A stretch of DNA of 64,000 nucleotides, from contig NC_084797.1 in the NCBI RefSeq assembly GCF_963169125.1, forward strand, positions 93,963,868 through 94,027,867, read 5' to 3'. The translations under genes were made by a program, and so were the position numbers. The notes under the pieces are model-generated. The model was not told where the DNA came from, made no database searches, and saw only the letters and a program-made list of their open reading frames with translations. This stretch comes from Humulus lupulus (Eukaryota; Streptophyta; Magnoliopsida; Rosales; Cannabaceae). Below are positions 48,102 to 58,969 of this stretch, piece by piece (position 1 is the first letter of the stretch; every line of letters starts with the position of its first letter).

Positions 48102-49329
48102 CCGTCCCGCGGACACCTCGCTGTGCGGAGATGATAAGGAGGTCAAACTTCTACGAGGGGCTCTCGGAGGAAGAGCTCAAGGTGGAAGGACTTGTGACCA
48201 CCGAATCTTTGAGGGAGTATGGGCTACTCTCCTCTTTCCAAAATATTGAGCCAGTGAGTGGCAGGGGGCAAAGTCAGGTATCAGCTAACGTCCGGGAGCA
48301 GATTGCCCTGGAGCTGTCCAAGGTGATCTGCCAGGCGGCCCGGGACGAGAATAATTTATCCCCCAGTTGGGCGGAGAGGTTCCCTGACCCCCAGTCGGAG
48401 GAAGAAGAAATCGAGGCTCGCCACGCCGTAGCTTACCCCAATGAAGGGACTCCGGGAGCTGGTACCTCCGGGAAAGGTAAGACTAGCTTTCGATTGATCC
48501 ACACCCCCAGCCTATCTGAGGTTTCCCGAACTTCTCAGATGGGGTTCGATCCCCGTTTCCTTAGGCTAGATCCGCGTAGGATACCCTTTGACAGATATTG
48601 TGATAGGGTAGATGAGCTCCTCGGGTGTTTGAGTGACGGTAGTCTGCCATAAGGTGTCACCATGGTTGACCCTTCTTCCCTCAGCATGTCATTCCCGGAC
48701 TTCAAGGAGTACGGGAGCTTCCTGGAGCAGGAAGCGGTGTCTTGTTTTGCTTGGGGAAGGCCATCCACGTTTCTCGTGCATGGTCGTCCTTCTCGAACTT
48801 TTCTTTTTTGTTTCTTGTTCCCTGCTGGTGGACGTGTTTGTGCTTTTATGTTGTGGCTTGTTTCGTTTTCTGCTTATCTTTTTTCACATCGCTTGCTGGT
48901 TGGTTAATCTTGCTTCGTACATTTCTTGCAGAACACCCCGAGGCAAAGATGTTGGGGAGAGCTACCTCACTTATCAAGAAGCCCGCCACCAGCCAAGACC
49001 CGCCCAAGGGGAAAGGACGAAAGGCCGGAGCTGGTTGGGGAGGTAGAGCTGCCACACCCAAGAAGACAAGTGGTGAGGCGCAAGGGTCTCTGGTGGTGGA
49101 GAGGGCAATCGTGCCCGTGGTGGAGAAGCCTCCTGTCGAGGGGCCTTCCGAGAACATGGTGGTCTCGAGTAGTAGCAGCGAGGGGGAAGGTCCTGTGTTC
49201 CCCGCGAAGATGACCGGGGTGAGCAAGCGCCCCGGAGGAGAGGCTGAGGGCGACAAGAAGAAACGCCTTAGACATTCTTCTCCCGGAGGTGATGGAGACC
49301 TCCAGGTTGCGCGCAGTCCCCTCCAGACT

Positions 49330-49460
49330 ACCACCACCCAGCAGCAAACACAAACCCAACAGCAAAAGCAACAGCAGCAACAACAACAACAACAACAAAG
49401 ACAATCAACATCGCCATAGTAGCAGCAAAAACAACAGCAACATCAGCAGGAACACCAAAC
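49330..49460 (+). repeat. CAA/CAG poly-Gln tract in the accessory gene
   Basis: Runs of CAA and CAG codons encode an interrupted poly-Gln segment. Two adjacent TAG at 49417-49422 sit where the frame would give CAG. Confidence 0.85.
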
Positions 49461-49984
49461 CGGGGCGGTAGTGTCTTCGCTACCGTCCCTAATACCCCGT
49501 CTACTTCCTCCTCCAGTCCAGAGGGAGTCCACCGTTTCGGGGTCTCCTTCTGCTCTTTCTCTTCCACTTTCTCAACAAACAAGCCTTCCTCAGCCTGGCC
49601 TGAAATTCCACTTCCCTCAGAAACCAACCCGTTTCCCCGCTGCCCTCCTGGAGGGTGTAAGACGGGCTGATAAATTTTTTGAAGAGGCGGTTGGAGTCCG
49701 AGAAGGCTGTTACTCAGGGAAGGGTGGACAACCTGTCTGCCATGAAGAGAGCTGAGCTGGCAGAAGGGGTGAGATCCCTTCACCCCGCTGGAGCGGTTTT
49801 GGATGGCCCAGCCTTGGAGAAAAGGATGGTGCCTAGGCTCGGACGTGCATTGGCACCGTTCGGAGCGGAGATGATGGAGGACATGGCCCTGAGCTTGTGT
49901 GAGCTTAATTCTGAGAAATGGGCCATCAGTAGAAGTAAGGACCCGCTGTTGCTGACACACGCCGTAAAGCAGCAACTTTCAGGG

Positions 49985-50070
49985 GTAAGCTGTCAGTTGT
50001 TGTGTTGTGGGATCATTTGTCTTAGTACATTTGGTTCGGCTTAACTCATTCTGTTGTCTTCCCTTGGAAG
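49985..50070 (+). other. Probable intron before the coiled-coil exon
   Basis: Donor CAGGG|GTAAGC, acceptor CCCTTGGAAG|. Joined phases do not fit as they stand, so either a small indel or a neighbouring site is involved. Confidence 0.5.
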
Positions 50071-51104
50071 CCTCTCTCATCGCGGAACGCTCGTTCCGGG
50101 AGGTGGGTGCAGTTCTGGTTCAGCTGGAGGAGAGCCAGGTGGCTCGCCAGGCCTTGGAGGCAGAGAAGCAGAAACTGACCCAACAGGTCGAGATCATAAA
50201 GGGGGAGGCTGTGGAGAAGATTAACCAGGCCCGGCGCAAGGCTGAAGAAGAGGCGGACAAGAAATATCTTGCCAAATATCAAGAGTACCGGGCCAGTGCG
50301 GAGAATGAGTTCAAGCGGCGGTCGGATGACTTGAAGGCCAAAAACTCCAAGCTCCAGGAAGAGCTATCCCAGGCCAGGGAGGAGAAGGATACCCTGGATG
50401 CCCGCTTGCACTCGAAAAATGATCTCCTCCTTAAGCAGAACGAGGAATATGCCACTCTTCAGAATAAGCTGCACGAGGAGGAGCAAGATCACAAGAGGAG
50501 CAAGGATCTCGTGTCTATGCAGGAGTTGGGGCTCACTGAGAAGGATAAACAGATTGGAGACTTGCAATTCACTGTCAGAGGGCATGTGACCGAGAAGCAA
50601 TCCTTGCTGGATCAAAATAAGGTGCAGCGCAAGGAGATTGATTCCCTTAAGGGAGAGCGGGATGCATCCAAGGCCGAGCTGGAAAAACTGACGGCTCAAT
50701 TGGCTGTCGCGGAGGCAAAGCTGCCAACCTCAGAGGCGGAGCGCTTGAAGGAGAAGGAAGATGCCGAGGTGGTGCTGAATAGAACGATTAATCTATCCCA
50801 CGTGGTCCTCATGCACCAACTTTGGAAAATAAACCCGGAGGTAGTAGGCTACCTGGGAGAGGACGCCGCCGCCATGAGGGAAAAGATACAGGCGTGGGAT
50901 CAAAGCCCAGAGGTGTTCGTCCAGACTTATAACATTGACGAACCTGCTGGAGCCCTCGAGGCAGAAGATCCCGAAGAGGCGGGGACCTCTGAACCTGCCA
51001 GTGAGGAAGTTCCACCTTCCAATGAGCTGACTCCGCCAGCCCCAGTCGAAACCGCTGTCTCCGAGACCCCGGTCGTGGAAGCTGCTGCCACCCCCAGTGC
51101 TTGA

Positions 51105-51635
51105 AGGGGTCTTATTCTTTGTGTAAATTTTTTTTTCATTTTCCTTTGGGGCGAAGCTCCCTGTACTCTTTTTTAATTGCGGGAACATTACAGACATCCG
51201 GTCCGCAGGGCCTTCATTGTAATAATTGTTGAATTCTTCTTTCCTTTTCTGCTGAGTTCCTTGTTTAATTTTTTGCTTAGGGTAGAGACTTTTATATGGT
51301 AGAAACTGCTGTAGGGGCGCACGAGGTTTTGGTTCCAACGGCCAAAACCTATGCATTTCTAACTTGAAGCTCCAACGGCTTATGTCTTTTCCCACGTAGT
51401 TTCTAGGTTACGGAGGGTTCTTGGTTCCAACGGCCAGACTCCCTCTTTCATCGTACTCAGCTTTCCTAAGGTAAATAGCCAATCCCGGGACTTGTAGTTA
51501 TACCGTTCGCTGGGATGGCTAAAGTGACCCGTTCCATCTCCCTATCGCGATCTTTACAAAGCTTGCGAGGCAAACACTTAATACGATTTCGCGGGATAGC
51601 GCCGGATCGGGAGCTCTTTTGGTGAGCGTCGCTAA
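51105..51635. other. 3' flank of the accessory gene, no gene seen
   Basis: T-rich directly after the stop, as in a 3' untranslated end. It also holds the repeated phrase GGTTCCAACGGCCA (51328, 51423) with CTCCAACGGC at 51370. No open frame of interest. Confidence 0.45.
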
Positions 51636-52105
51636 ACTTAGGGCTAGATCTTTGCGAAGCAAAACTAACTGTTGTTGTGGACCTCACAGTGGCTGACTTC
51701 AGGGACTTGGTATGAAGCCTTGTGAGGCAAGGTTCGTTGCGGTCGGGGAAATCGTCACGCCTACCATGTGCGATCTTGGAGCAGGGACTTTGCGAAGCAA
51801 GGCCTGCTGTAATTGGGGGATCGATTATATTTGCTCCCAGAGCTGAAGCTTGCGAAGGGAAGTTTGCAGTGGTCGAGGAGCTCGCCATGCATTATTTTGT
51901 GAGACCCGGAGCTGAAGCCTGCGAAGCAAAGCTTACAGCGGTCGCGGATCTTGCCATCTCTCACCTTGCGGGACCTGGAGCTGGAGCTTGCGAAGCAAAG
52001 CTCTCAGCGGTCGCGGATCTTGCCATGCATTACTTTATGAGACCCAGAGCTGAAGCTTGCGAAGCAAAGCTTTCAGCGGTCGCGGAGTATTCTGCGAAGG
52101 ACTTG
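51636..52105. repeat. 69 bp tandem array downstream of pol
   Basis: Unit starts (AGCTGAAGCTTGCGAAG or close) fall at 51841, 51910, 51979 and 52048, exactly 69 bp apart, with decayed units at about 51640, 51709 and 51772. As 69 is a multiple of three, frames stay open on both strands (51722-52141 plus). On the minus strand each good unit reads [14 protein letters not shown], close to [14 protein letters not shown] in this element's own gag. Confidence 0.9.
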
Positions 52106-52399
52106 TCAGGAAGTTGGGGGTGTTTCGACGTATCTCTCTGAATGTGCCCCAACCTCCAGTCCTGTTCATCGCTGGGCTACACAGGAGATAATTTTCATGA
52201 TGCATAATGGCAGATATTTTCATGGCAATTTTAACATAATCACATAATGCACACATGACACGTAATGCAAATATGTTCATGGAAACAAATCAACCTAAGC
52301 TTAATCAATTTAAAGATTTCAAACACAATGCTAGCACATAAGTGGTGTTCTCTTTATGTTTTGTTCAAGGGGCGTATGGTTATGCCTTAGCCATGTATA

Positions 52400-52451
52400 C
52401 CCCCCCAAGTGAGCGTGGGGTCCGGACGTCTCCGGACCGCGTGGTCACTTG
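52400..52451 (-). promoter_or_regulatory. Internal polypurine-like tract joined to a hairpin
   Basis: CCCCCCCAAG (52400-52409) overlaps a nested inverted repeat. The outer arms are CAAGTGA (52406-52412) and TCACTTG (52445-52451). The inner arms are GGTCCGGA (52419-52426) and TCCGGACC (52431-52438), around CGTC. On the minus strand the purine tract reads CTTGGGGGGGTA, nearly the same as the true 3' tract of this element. Confidence 0.65.
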
Positions 52452-52623
52452 TTAAAACGCAGCTTGGAACAAAGGGATAAAAAATGCAGTAAAAGCGGAG
52501 TGAAACTCTCTGTGTTTTATTAAATTAGCCTGTTAGGCATGTGTTTTACAGCTGGGAGGTCTATCTCCATATTTTACATTTTTGCTACGTCCACTAAGGA
52601 CCTTCGACTAGATAGTCCGGGGC

Positions 52624-55600
52624 TTACTGATAGTAACGGCGGAGGTGCTCCGCGTTCCAGGCGCGCGGGACTTTAGATCCATCGAGTCTCTTTAAGTGAT
52701 ACGTCCCATGGCCCACTTTTTCTTGGACTTCGTAGGGGCCTTCCCAGTTGGGTCCGAGGACTCCCACTCCCGGATCCTGCGTAGCAGGAAATACTCTCCG
52801 TAGGACAAGGTCCCCAACCTCGAATGTACGGCTCTTGAATTTTGTGTTGAAGTGTCGGGCTATCTTGCCTTGGTACATTTTGAGTTGGATCTGTGACTGC
52901 TCCCGGAGCTCTTCGATCATGTCCAAGGACTCCTGGAGCAGGGCGTGGTTCCGGGTAGGGTCGTAGGTGTCCTGCCTGTGAGAGGGGATCATAGTTTCTA
53001 CTAGGATGACGGCCTCACAACCGAAGGCCATGGAATAAGGTGTGTGCCCCGTCGAAGTTCTCTCTGTTGTGCGATAGGCCCAAAGTACTCGCGGAAGCTC
53101 TTCCGCCAAGTGAGCCTTGCATGCTTGGAGTTTTTTCTTCAACGTGGTCTTTAAAATTTTGTTCACTGCTTCCACTTGTCCATTAGCTTGAGGTCTGGCG
53201 ACTGCGGAAAAGCTTTTGATGATTCCATGCGAAGCACAGAAGTCCGTGAAATGCTCACTATCAAATTGCTTCCCGTTGTCGGACACAATTTTTCCTGGAA
53301 GCCCGAAACGACACACTATATTCTTGATGACAAAGCCCAGTGTTTTCTTAGACGTGACCGTGTTCATAGGTTCAGCTTCAGCCCATTTGGTGAAGTAGTC
53401 TACCGCGACTATGGCATACTTCACTCCACCCTTTCCAGTTGGAAGGGAACCTACTAGGTCAATGCCCCAAACGGCGAACGGCCAGGGGCTGGTCATTAAG
53501 GTAATTTCTGTAGGCGGCGCTCGCGGAACCTTGGCGTACCTCTGGCACTGCTCACATTTTCTGACATAATCCACACAATCCTTCTTCATGGTGGGCCAGA
53601 AGTATCCTTGACGAAGGATCTTTTTGGAGAGGCTCAGCCCGGAGTTATGGTCGCCACAGAAGCCTCCGTGAATCTCATGGATGATGGTGCTGATTTCAGT
53701 TCCGGCAACACACCTAAGGAAGGGTATGGACAACCCCCTGCGGTAAAGCTTTCCATCCATAATCACGTATCGGGGAGCTTGATATTGGAGCTTTCTTGCG
53801 TCATCTTTATCAGTGGGGAGCTCTCCGGTGGTGAGAAATCTGAGGATGGGTCCTATCCAGGAATGGGAATGGTCGATGATGGCATTTACCCTCTGTGTCT
53901 CAGTACTAGGTGCTTTTAAGTGCCCGATGGGCACTAGGCCATATTGTTCAATTTCCGGGTCTGTTGCAAGCTTGGCCAGTGTGTCCGCGAGTGAATTCTG
54001 GTCCCGGGGGACCTGGCGGATTTGGTAGCCTTTGAAATGTTGCAGGAGGCCGCGGGAGAGAGACACGTAGGCAGCCATTTTTTCGCCCTTCGTCTGGTAT
54101 TCTCCGGATATTTGGTTTACCACAAGTAGGGAGTCGCTGTATACTTCGATTTTTTGGGCTCCGACTTCTCTGGCCAGTTGTAATCCAGCTAGCATGGCTT
54201 CGTGTTCTGCCTCATTGTTGGATGCTGGGAACGTGAAACGGATGGTGCTCTGGAGCTGATGTCCTTGGGGAGAAATTAGGATAACCTCTGCTCCAGCTCC
54301 TTTTTCATTTGAGGCTCCGTCTACATAGACCTTCCATGTGGGAAGTTCCGGGACAGGATCTTCCGGGAGGTCATTCATTCCTGAGCATTCCACAATAAAG
54401 TCCACGAGAGCTTGACCTTTTATGGAAACACGTGGCTGGTAGTGGATGTCAAACTGGCTCAGTTCCATGGCCCATTTAAGTGACCTGCCCGAAGACTCGG
54501 GCTTCTGCAGGACTTGCCGGAGAGGGTGGTTAGTGAGTACTCTGATGGTGTGCGCCTGGAAATAGGGCCTTAGCTTCCGCGAAGCGATTAGCAAGCAGAG
54601 GGAGAGTTTTTCGATCATTGTATATCTGGACTCGGCGTCCAGTAACCTCTTGCTCACGTAATACACAGGGAGTTGGAGACGGCCGTCTTCCCAGACGAGA
54701 GCGGCACTTACGGCATGCTTTGTCACAGCTAAGTACAAGAGCAACGCGTCTCCTTCGACAGGTTTGGACAGAATGGGAGCTCGAGTTAGATGTTCCTTGA
54801 GGTGTTGGAAGGCTGCTTCGCATTCGGGGGTCCACTCGAACCTCTTGTTTCCTCGCAACACATTGAAGAAGGGGACACATTTGCCAGTGGCCTTAGATAC
54901 GAAGCGGCTGAGAGCAGCTATCCTTCCGGTAACGCTTTGGACATCCTTATGCTTTCGGGGAGAAGGCATATCTATGAACGCTTTAATTTTCTCAGGGTTG
55001 GCCTCCACTCCGCGGGAGCTGACAATGAAACCGAGGAACTTCCCAGACGAGACCCCGAAAGTACATTTCTTCGAATTCAGTTTCATTCCGTACTTTAGGA
55101 TCACGGCGAAGGCTTCCTCAAGGTCGTCACTGTGGTCTCTGGAGGTCTTGGATTTCACCAACATGTCATCTACATACACCTCCATGTTCCTCCCCAGCTG
55201 ATCCTTGAACATCTTGTTTACTAGACGTTGGTATGTCGCCCCAGCATTCTTCAAACCGAAAGGCATGACCACGTAACAGTAGATACCCTTGTCCGTGAGG
55301 AAGCTGGTGTGTTCCTGGTCTGCGACATGCATCTTGATCTGGTTGTATCCGGAGTATGCATCCATGAAGGATAAGAGTTCATACCCGGAAGTAGCGTCTA
55401 CCATCTGATCGATTCGCGGAAGAGGGAAACAGTCTTTTGGGCAGGCTTTGTTCAGGTCCGTGAAGTCAATACACATTCTCCAGGACCCATCGGGTTTCGG
55501 GACCAGAACCGGATTGGCCAACCACACGGGATAGAGTGACTCCTGGAGAAAGCCTATGGACATCAGCTTGTCCACTTCAGCTTTGACTGCTTCGGCCCTT

Positions 55601-55746
55601 ACTGGGTCTAACGGCCTCCTCTTTTGGCGAACTGGAGTTGCAGATGGGTCTATGTTGAGTGCGTGGCATGCAACATTAGGATTAATCCCCGTCATATCAG
55701 CGTGGCACCATGCCAGGATATCCTGATTATTCTTCACAGTGGCCAC
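52624..55746 (-). CDS. pol: Pol: reverse transcriptase, RNase H, archaeal-type RNase H, integrase
   Basis: 1,040 open codons. It would copy element RNA to DNA and insert it in the genome. RT: DFTDLNKACPKDCFPLPRID, YVDD at residues 191-194, GKFLGFIVSSRG. First RNase H: about 330-450. Archaeal-type RNase H: about 470-600, with D475, E514, D538 and D588. Integrase: zinc finger H693/H700/C731/C734; core D763, D823, E859 (35 residues between the last two); C-terminal WEGPYEV. All catalytic residues are present. It lies in phase with gag-protease upstream across a TGA (55756-55758), so its true start is inside the polyprotein; the first codon here is GTG. Confidence 0.92.
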   Translation of the reverse strand: MATVKNNQDILAWCHADMTGINPNVACHALNIDPSATPVRQKRRPLDPVRAEAVKAEVDKLMSIGFLQESLYPVWLANPVLVPKPDGSWRMCIDFTDLNKACPKDCFPLPRIDQMVDATSGYELLSFMDAYSGYNQIKMHVADQEHTSFLTDKGIYCYVVMPFGLKNAGATYQRLVNKMFKDQLGRNMEVYVDDMLVKSKTSRDHSDDLEEAFAVILKYGMKLNSKKCTFGVSSGKFLGFIVSSRGVEANPEKIKAFIDMPSPRKHKDVQSVTGRIAALSRFVSKATGKCVPFFNVLRGNKRFEWTPECEAAFQHLKEHLTRAPILSKPVEGDALLLYLAVTKHAVSAALVWEDGRLQLPVYYVSKRLLDAESRYTMIEKLSLCLLIASRKLRPYFQAHTIRVLTNHPLRQVLQKPESSGRSLKWAMELSQFDIHYQPRVSIKGQALVDFIVECSGMNDLPEDPVPELPTWKVYVDGASNEKGAGAEVILISPQGHQLQSTIRFTFPASNNEAEHEAMLAGLQLAREVGAQKIEVYSDSLLVVNQISGEYQTKGEKMAAYVSLSRGLLQHFKGYQIRQVPRDQNSLADTLAKLATDPEIEQYGLVPIGHLKAPSTETQRVNAIIDHSHSWIGPILRFLTTGELPTDKDDARKLQYQAPRYVIMDGKLYRRGLSIPFLRCVAGTEISTIIHEIHGGFCGDHNSGLSLSKKILRQGYFWPTMKKDCVDYVRKCEQCQRYAKVPRAPPTEITLMTSPWPFAVWGIDLVGSLPTGKGGVKYAIVAVDYFTKWAEAEPMNTVTSKKTLGFVIKNIVCRFGLPGKIVSDNGKQFDSEHFTDFCASHGIIKSFSAVARPQANGQVEAVNKILKTTLKKKLQACKAHLAEELPRVLWAYRTTERTSTGHTPYSMAFGCEAVILVETMIPSHRQDTYDPTRNHALLQESLDMIEELREQSQIQLKMYQGKIARHFNTKFKSRTFEVGDLVLRRVFPATQDPGVGVLGPNWEGPYEVQEKVGHGTYHLKRLDGSKVPRAWNAEHLRRYYQ

Positions 55747-55755
55747 GATCTTTTC

Positions 55756-58700
55756 TCAAATGGCCGATGGAAGGTTTTTCCCCACCTGAATGACTTTGGT
55801 GGGATCTTCCGAGTTGAGGATCACCTCTTCAACTTCCTCCATCGGCTCTATCGCCCTCTCGACCCCCACTCTAGGATCGAGTTCGTCAACGTATGCCCCT
55901 TGGGCACCCCCAGTCTCTGGTAAATCCTCTGCCAAAGGTGCGGCAACAATCGCCTCCTGGACCGTGTAGACGGATCGGACGGAGACGTTATAACAGCTTC
56001 GTGCACTTCGTTGGTCTCCCCGGAGGGTGCCGATACGCCCGTTGTCGCATGGACACTTCAAGCATAAGTGGCGTATCGAGGTTATGGCCCCAACATCGAT
56101 TAGGACCGGTCGGCCTAGGATGGCATTATACGCTGTGGGGCAGCCGACCACCACGAATGTGCAGTGCTTGAAGGCACAAGCGTCGCTGTCTCCTCTGAGG
56201 GTGACTGGAAGTTGAATTTTGCCTAAGGGCATGAGTGCATCCCCATTGAACCCCTGAAGCTGGATGGGGCATGGGATCAGATCTGTCTCGGTTAATCCGA
56301 TCGCGTGGAAGGCAGCTTTGAAGAGGATGTTTACGGAGCTTCCATTATCGACTAGGATCCGTGACACCTTCTTATTGGCAATCTGGGCTTCCACGACGAG
56401 GGGATCGTTGTGGGGGAAGTGCACATGTCGGGCGTCATCTTCCCTGAAGGTGATGGGAAGATCCATCATTCGGGGACGCTGAGCAGGTGACTGAACCAAG
56501 GCGCACATCTCCCCGGTGTGTTCTAACTCCCTCAAGTACCTTTTCTGGGAGTTGCGGGTGCTTCCGGCAAGGTTCGGTCCTCCGGAAATGGTGGCCACGT
56601 GTCCGTCAACGGGTGGCGGAGCAAGGCTAGGCGGATATGGTTTTCCGGGTCCTGGAGTCAACATGGCAATGGGTACCGGAGAGGTCGGAGCAGGAAGCGC
56701 TGGGAACTGAGATCCAGGAGCTTGGGGGTGACCGTCTCCAGGAGCGCTAGCGGTCCCCCTCTGTCCCGGAGAGTATGCAGCTCCGTGAACTACTCCCTGT
56801 CCGGGATAGATTATGGGTATCCTCACCCATTGACCGAGGTGTCGCGCTCTTGCCAGGGACTCGATCTCATCCTTCAGCTGAAGGCATTCGTTTGTGGTGT
56901 GCCCCACGTCTCCGTGGAACTCACACCTCTTATTGGAATCTCGCGGGCGCCTTCCTCCGTGAGACACTTTCGGGGGCTTCCTGTAGTTGACCATATTACA
57001 GGTCGCCCGATAGACATTCTCTCGTGAGTCTATCAAACTGGTGTACTCCGTGAACTTGGGTTCATAGTTCTTCTGGGGTTTCTTTGAATGGTCCCCCCGG
57101 TTGGAGTTTCTTCCGCCTCGTTTATTCCGCGATTGGCTCAGATTTTGTTCTGGGCCTTCCGCTTGCGGTTGCGACGGGGCGGGAGCAATACTATATCCGG
57201 TTTGTACAGCTCCGTACCCAGAGAAATGGGTTTGACTCGGCATCTGAGCAGACGCGGAAGGCCCATACACGCTTGGAGTGAACTGGGCTCCTGAAAGCGT
57301 GAGGGCTGGTGCGGGAGCTTGTGAAGCAAAGCTCGGCGCAGTCACGGAGGGCGTCGGAGCTGGGGGAACTCCAAAGGCCTGTTGGTAGGCATCCTCAAGG
57401 TTGATGATTCCCTGAGCTTTTGATATGAATTCGGACAGAGTTTCTGCTCGTCTCCTTTGCATTTCTCCCCATAGCAGGGAGCCGACGGTAAGCCCCGATT
57501 GAAGGGCGATCAGCTTCATGTCATCGCTGACCTTGGTCTTAGCAGCAGCTTCCATCATTCTTTGAATGAAAGCTTTAAGGCTCTCATTGGGTAGCTGCTT
57601 GATGTTGGTTAAGGAACCAACCTCCATGTCGTGGTCCCGGGCAGCAATGAACTGCCTCCTGAATGCGGACTGTAGCTCCTTCCAACTGTGGATGGATCCG
57701 GGAGCTAATCTTTTCCACCAGTCCTCCGCGGACTTGGTAAGGGTGAGTGAGAAGCACATGCATTTGGCATCCTCGCTGACGCGCGCCACTTGCATCATCT
57801 TGTTGTATTTAGCTAGATGGGTGCGCGGGTCTGTCCTCCCCTCATATAATTCTATATCAGGCATTTTGAAGTTCTCCAGGAGGGGCGTTTCCGCGATCCT
57901 CCGAATACATGGTTCCGGGTCTTCCTCCTCAGAGTCTGACAGGGCCCCACTTTGCTTTCAGACCAGCTTGGTCAAGGCAGCGATCTGTTTCTCGAGCCTC
58001 TTTGTATCGCTCTCCGGGAGGTCACGTCCCCGGAGCTTGTCGTTGAGATGATTTCGCAGGTCATCCCCGCGAGGCCGGGCCTTTTCTCCTTTGGCCTTTT
58101 CATACTTGGCCTCCAACCTTCTTCTTAGGTCCACCGTGGACCAGCTATCTTCAGAGTGCGTGTCTGCAGCCCGACCGTCCTGGTTGACGGAATCACTGGG
58201 GCGGTTGTTCCTTCCCCTAGACCTGGGTGCCTTAACATCGGGCCCTTTAGGCACAGAGTGCCCCCTTGGGGCTGAAGGACGTCTGGGCTTAGGAGCGCCA
58301 GAGACCTTCTGCGCGCGGGGGGCGGGGGGGGCAGTCGGCCTGGTGATTCACGTCTTTAGGAGGTGCAGGGGCGTTAGTGCGCACAGGCTCCCCTACTTTT
58401 TCTTTGCCCTTGTTAGGGGCGGCTTTGGATGGTCCAGCAGCGGCTGGATCCGGCATGGTGGCATCAGCACCACCTAAAACAGAGGCGTCCTCGTCCGAGT
58501 CGCCTAGATCTCCGAACTTGCTTTGGAGGCGCTCCATCATGCGCTGCACTTTTTCAAAGGCGCGCTCCTGCTCAGCAAGCTTGGCCTTAGTGGCCACCAG
58601 TTCTTCGGCTACTTGGACCAGTTCTGGATCCTTCTCGTAGTAGTAGCCGTCTTTGTAGTAACCGTCTCAGACATACTCTTCTTCATCTTCTAAGTATGTC

Positions 58701-58906
58701 GTATCTTCAGTACTGACCCGATCCTGGCAGGATGTCGGGTCTTCACCTTGGTAGTCCGAGTCGTGGGTACTTTCTCCTTCGGTCTGGGCTGCCGAGGGTT
58801 CGTTTTGTACCGCATCTTCCATCATAGTATCGGGGTTGACCCTAGCATTCTTGTCAACCACGGATTTTCTCGTAGTCACCATCTTTTCAGTACGGAGTGA
58901 ATACAA
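55756..58906 (-). pseudogene. gag: Gag-protease part of the polyprotein, three TGA stops and one frameshift
   Basis: The frame starts near 58906-58880 (MVTTRKSVVDKN) and runs through an acidic stretch and a Lys/Glu coiled region. Then come the capsid-type core (57864-57400, with [16 protein letters not shown] and [18 protein letters not shown]), a Pro/Gln linker, a variant zinc knuckle [14 protein letters not shown] (about 56886-56930) and the protease signature [12 protein letters not shown] (about 56340). Breaks: TGA at 58667-58669, 57958-57960 and 55756-55758, and a shift in a C-rich run (58318-58331). Each TGA would be CGA before one C to T change. Open parts are otherwise long. Confidence 0.85.
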
Positions 58907-58948
58907 AAAACGTACACAGAAAAAGAGTTGACTAACAACTCCCTACAG

Positions 58949-58966
58949 CTCTCAATGAAAGCACCA
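58949..58966 (-). other. Primer binding site
   Basis: On the minus strand it reads TGGTGCTTTCATTGAGAG, three bases from the 5' LTR, identical to 18055-18072. Confidence 0.8.
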
Positions 58967-58969
58967 AAA

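Larger units (their letters stand above)
46856..51104 (+). pseudogene. Antisense accessory gene, multi-exon, with coiled-coil product (a few stops)
   Basis: Likely exons: start codon formed by A46856 joined to TG at 47325; 47325-48005; 48102-about 48650; 48932-49984; 50071-51104. The N-terminal part has SCFANFCVKAGIAPFQLIP, SYKLLAGWYIFCKSRD and YWFLTTGFPL, related to the 6.1-6.9 kb block. From memory it falls in Pfam's putative gypsy-type transposon family, function unknown. Then come an acidic linker, a basic Ser-rich stretch, a poly-Gln tract (49330-49460), a coiled coil of about 250 residues (50090-50800) and a Pro/Glu tail. Defects: TAG 47588, TAA 48650, two TAG at 49417-49422, and a shift in a six-T run (49675-49680). 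The exon about 48650-48931 is uncertain. Confidence 0.75.

Noticed and set aside
48967..49975. Minus-strand Leu/Val-rich frames opposite the poly-Gln tract
   Set aside because: These are antisense shadows of CAA/CAG repeats and have no conserved domain.
51722..52141. 139-codon repetitive frame as a protein gene
   Set aside because: Open only because the 69 bp unit is a multiple of three. It has no start context, and the better match is on the opposite strand to gag.
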